Origin: Acetobacter sacchari | GTDB taxonomy: Bacteria > Pseudomonadota > Alphaproteobacteria > Acetobacterales > Acetobacteraceae | Assembly (NCBI RefSeq): GCF_017377715.1 | Contig: NZ_JAFVMF010000017.1 | Span: 38,189 to 102,188 of the forward strand | Direction: 5' to 3' | DNA: 64,000 nt | Shown here: positions 59,579-64,000 of the stretch, in pieces | Numbering within the stretch: the first letter of the stretch is position 1 | Layout: every line of letters begins with the position of its first letter | Position numbers and translations under genes: made by a program | The notes under the pieces: model-generated | Told to the model about the DNA's origin: nothing | The model's input: only the letters and a program-made list of their open reading frames with translations | Database searches by the model: none

Positions 59579-61636
59579 TCACTCGGCTGCGACCGTCTCA
59601 TGACTATCGATCATACGCGCCGCCCCTTCCTCCCTTTCAGTTCGCTCCGGCACGTTCGCCGTCCGCAGAGCCTCGGGCAGCCAGCCGGCGCCCTCAAGCA
59701 GCCTTTCGGCCGCCTGCGCCATGTCGTTCTTTTTCAGATGTGCGATACGCTCGGCTGCCTCAGTTCCCCGCGCCTCGCGTACGGCTTCGAGAATACGGGC
59801 CTTGGTGACACGGCCCAGATAGTTCTCCACCGTTGGCTGCCAGCCCGCTTCGACCAGATCAAGCGTAAGCGCAGTGGCGAGACGGTCGGCTCGCGCCAGC
59901 CGTTCCCTGACGCTGCGTGCCAAAGACGGGCCATGGGACGATTCATGCAACGCGTTGATCCCGAAAGACAGGCAATGCGCCAGCAGGGCCAGACGGCTGG
60001 TGTCATCCAGTCCGTCGATCCAGCGCCACAACGCGTCCTCATCCTCCGGCAGATCGTGCTTCCAACCCTCGTTGCGCTGGCGCAGCGCATGAGCCGGCAG
60101 ACTGCCCGGCATGTCGGGGGAATGAACCGGAAGGGAAATTTCCCGAACATAGGCTTCCAGGCAGTCCGCGCCCGAGACCTGCCAGTAGATATCGCGCACC
60201 AGTGTATGCAGGAATTCGGTCAGCGCGATGTGGGGATTGCCGGCAAACGCATCCCGCAGCGCCAGCGTGCGCCAGGCTGTCAGTTCGGTCAGCAGGCGGT
60301 CGGAAAGCGGCTTCAGGCCGTCTTCCTCCTCGGGCTCGATGTCGGGTGCGCCTTCCCTCCCATTCCCTTCGGCATCGTCGCCATCGCCGCGATGGTCAAT
60401 GGCTTCGTCATATCCGTCTGATTCGTCGTGATCGACTTCAGGTTCGACCGGCATATCTTCCGGCCGGACGAAGCCCCGCTCGACCAGCAGCGTGCCGTCG
60501 GTGTCCAGGCTGACGAAGGCCCCTGCCCGCACTTTGTCTGTCGGCTCGAAGGAAACGGAGCGTTCTTCCAGCGCCTCAATGGCCTGTTCGATCTCGCCAA
60601 GGCGCGCGTCGATTTCTTCCGGGAATTCATCGGCCTGCGCGTATTCCGCCTCAATGGCTTCCTGCTCGCTGTGCAGCCCGATCAGACGCGCGGCATCTTC
60701 TTCCGAGAGCACCACCGGCACACCGTCGATCTCCGCTAAGTGCCGTGTATGACCCCAGGGAAAGGACAGCGCCGTCTCGACCCATTTCCAGCCTTCGGCA
60801 CGGACCTGTTCGGCAGCTTCCTGCAACTTCTCCATCACCAGCCGGTCGAGCAGGGTCGGATCCTGCAGCCAGCCGCCATCGTCTGCCTCGAACAGGTCAC
60901 GCATGACGGCACCGCCGGCGACAAGATAGACGTTCAGCCCGACAAAGCGTACCCGGCGATCCGACGCCCGCACGGTCTTCTCCGTCAGCATGCGGCGGAT
61001 CAGATAGGGCTCGCGATTGTGGCTCTGGGCAATAATCTCCCAGACCTGTTCCTGACGGGTGTGGTCATCGCTGATGGAAAACGCCATCAACTGGTCGAGC
61101 TTCATGCCATCCTGCTCGTAAATATCGAGCAGTTTGTCCGATACGGTCATCAGGCGCAGTCGCTGCTTCACCACGGCCGGCACGACGAAAAACGCGGCCG
61201 CGATCTCTTCTTCGGACATGCCCTTCTCCAGCATGTCACGAAAGGCGCGAAACTGGTCCAGCGGATGCAGGGCCACGCGCTGGACGTTCTCCGCCAGGGA
61301 ATCATCCTCGGCGAGAATGGCCGATCCGGCCTCGCGCAGGACGCAGGGCACCGGGGCGGTCTTCGCCAGTTTCTTCTGCTTCACCAGCAGTTCAAGGGCG
61401 CGGAAGCGTCGACCGCCGGCGGGCACCTCAAAGGTACCGGTCTCGACACCGGCATCGTCAAGAATGGGCCGGACGTTCAGGCTCTGGAGCAGCCCACGAC
61501 GTTCGATATCGGCGGCCAGTTCCTCAATCGACAGGCCAGCCTTCACGCGCCGCACGTTGGACTGCGACAGCACCAGCTTGTTGAAGGGGATATCACGGGA
61601 CGCATTGAGGGCGATTTTCTGGATGGCGCTCGCCAT
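59579..61636 (-). CDS. ParB/RepB/Spo0J-like nuclease-domain protein
   Basis: A 685-residue ICE ParB-like protein. The N-terminal ParB domain has LSQSNVRRVKAGLSIEELAA, FEVPAGGRRFRALELLV (the GG-RR nucleotide-binding motif) and SLAENVQRVALHPLDQFRAF, followed by an HTH (SEEEIAAAFFVVPAVVKQRL). The long C-terminal region includes an acidic linker (about residues 405-445) and helical domains unlike chromosomal ParB. Such large proteins are a hallmark of this ICE class. Expression may be governed by the palindrome at 61831-61847, 195 bases upstream. Confidence 0.9.
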   Translation of the reverse strand: MASAIQKIALNASRDIPFNKLVLSQSNVRRVKAGLSIEELAADIERRGLLQSLNVRPILDDAGVETGTFEVPAGGRRFRALELLVKQKKLAKTAPVPCVLREAGSAILAEDDSLAENVQRVALHPLDQFRAFRDMLEKGMSEEEIAAAFFVVPAVVKQRLRLMTVSDKLLDIYEQDGMKLDQLMAFSISDDHTRQEQVWEIIAQSHNREPYLIRRMLTEKTVRASDRRVRFVGLNVYLVAGGAVMRDLFEADDGGWLQDPTLLDRLVMEKLQEAAEQVRAEGWKWVETALSFPWGHTRHLAEIDGVPVVLSEEDAARLIGLHSEQEAIEAEYAQADEFPEEIDARLGEIEQAIEALEERSVSFEPTDKVRAGAFVSLDTDGTLLVERGFVRPEDMPVEPEVDHDESDGYDEAIDHRGDGDDAEGNGREGAPDIEPEEEDGLKPLSDRLLTELTAWRTLALRDAFAGNPHIALTEFLHTLVRDIYWQVSGADCLEAYVREISLPVHSPDMPGSLPAHALRQRNEGWKHDLPEDEDALWRWIDGLDDTSRLALLAHCLSFGINALHESSHGPSLARSVRERLARADRLATALTLDLVEAGWQPTVENYLGRVTKARILEAVREARGTEAAERIAHLKKNDMAQAAERLLEGAGWLPEALRTANVPERTEREEGAARMIDSHETVAAE

Positions 61637-62027
61637 GGCAGAACACTCCGTGACGGACGGGCGGAAGCCTCTCTCCCACCCCTAATCCGTCACGAAAAAC
61701 CCCACGTCCCTCTTCCTCTCTCCTGGCCCAACAGACACCAGATCACATCCACGGAACCGCGTAGATACGGCTTTACGGAACGCAAACCCGTATCAACCAA
61801 CCTGCGAGTCGACGCTCACCGCGATAAATTACGACTATTATAGTCGTTCCATCACCATCTTGTGATGATGCCGACCACGATAGCCGCGAATGTTCGTGAC
61901 TATCCCGAAGCCCTCTTCGGACGATCCATCTCCTTGTTTCCGTGTATTTTTCTGTTCGCGCATCTCCCGTTCGATCTCCACAGTGCGTTCAGAACCACCC
62001 ACGGGTCCATGCAGAAAGGACGGGAAG
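61637..62027. promoter_or_regulatory. Divergent promoter region with XRE-type operator
   Basis: A 391-bp gap between parB and the small recombinase-operon gene. Its main feature is the perfect palindrome ACGACTAT-T-ATAGTCGT (61831-61847), whose 15-bp core equals the site at 44098-44112. Its minus-strand reading contains TATAAT, a possible -10 box toward parB. No gene is convincing here. Confidence 0.7.
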
Positions 62028-62222
62028 ATGGCACGCCAACGCGATACGATAGCGGGCAAGGTGCGGCTCATTCTCGACGCCCCGGACGCCAACGTGACAC
62101 CATTACGCAGTGGAGCCGATCCTCGGCTGGTCAGTCTGGTCCGGCTTCTGGCCCGTCAGGCCGCACGGGATTTCGTCAACGCTGAAGTGGAGGCCGCGAG
62201 GCGACGCGATCTCCAGGAATAG
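62028..62222 (+). CDS. Small protein upstream of the recombinase
   Basis: A 64-residue protein (MARQRDTIAGKVRLILDAPD, LVSLVRLLARQAARDFVNAE) with AAAGGACGGGA as ribosome site. The C-terminal half is a charged amphipathic helix. Small genes of this kind often sit directly before serine recombinases in these ICEs and may assist integration or excision, but this one has no assigned family. The recombinase starts 13 bases after its stop. Confidence 0.65.
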   Translation: MARQRDTIAGKVRLILDAPDANVTPLRSGADPRLVSLVRLLARQAARDFVNAEVEAARRRDLQE

Positions 62223-62234
62223 GGAGATAGGATT

Positions 62235-63992
<1,758 letters not shown>

Positions 63993-64000
63993 TTGGGTGA

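Noticed and set aside
61838..62092. 84-codon minus-strand frame between parB and the recombinase operon
   Set aside because: It begins inside the small plus-strand gene, ends in the operator palindrome and has no ribosome site or motif.

Overview
The window looks like alphaproteobacterial DNA; Acetobacteraceae (acetic acid bacteria) is my best guess, from the general look of the proteins, the dense GC-rich coding and the type of Trb/DUF736/DUF2840/DUF932 mobile element. That placement is inference, because no ribosomal or housekeeping marker is present apart from one initiator tRNA.

Most of the window (about 12.9 to 63.9 kb) is one integrative and conjugative element (ICE). Its right end is a large serine recombinase whose reading frame runs into the 3' end of a tRNA-fMet gene (63916-63992, minus strand). 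The backbone, mostly on the minus strand, comprises: a parB-like gene (59.6-61.6 kb); maintenance genes of the DUF932, Toprim and DUF2493 types (45.8-49.8 kb); an XRE regulator with its small partners (42.6-44.4 kb); a tightly overlapping block alpA-repA-parA-(methylase remnant)-RHH-DUF2840-traF-DUF736-lytic transglycosylase-relaxase (33.4-39.9 kb); traG-copG (29.1-31.5 kb); and the mating-pair genes trbB-C-D-E-J-K-L-F-G-I plus DUF2274 (12.9-22.3 kb). I did not find the left attachment site.

Cargo sits in discrete gaps of this backbone. Between copG and trbB is an opposite-strand island with an HU-like protein, an acetyltransferase remnant and a four-gene operon: SIR2 NADase, HerA ATPase, DEDDh exonuclease and an unknown 470-residue protein. 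This is the best candidate for a new or extended antiphage system. Between traG and the relaxase are a DOPA-dioxygenase-like gene and a RES-type toxin-antitoxin pair. Next to alpA are an A/T-rich PIN-domain gene and a cation/proton antiporter. Between the DUF932 gene and parB is a redox/detoxification block (LysR, two SDRs, an F420-type NADP-binding protein, a metallophosphoesterase, two TetRs, an isochorismatase-like protein and a drug exporter).

The left 12.9 kb is regulator-rich accessory DNA: five intact or edge-truncated LysR/GntR genes, a glutathione transferase, a quinone reductase, a ketopantoate-reductase-like enzyme, two MFS transporters and an ArsR regulator. It ends in a LysR paralogue destroyed by a precisely delimited IS630-family element and several single-base deletions. 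Regulatory DNA of note: an identical 15-bp palindrome upstream of both the XRE gene and parB, paired operators for both TetR genes, and iteron-like repeats with DnaA-box-like sites inside the 3' part of repA.
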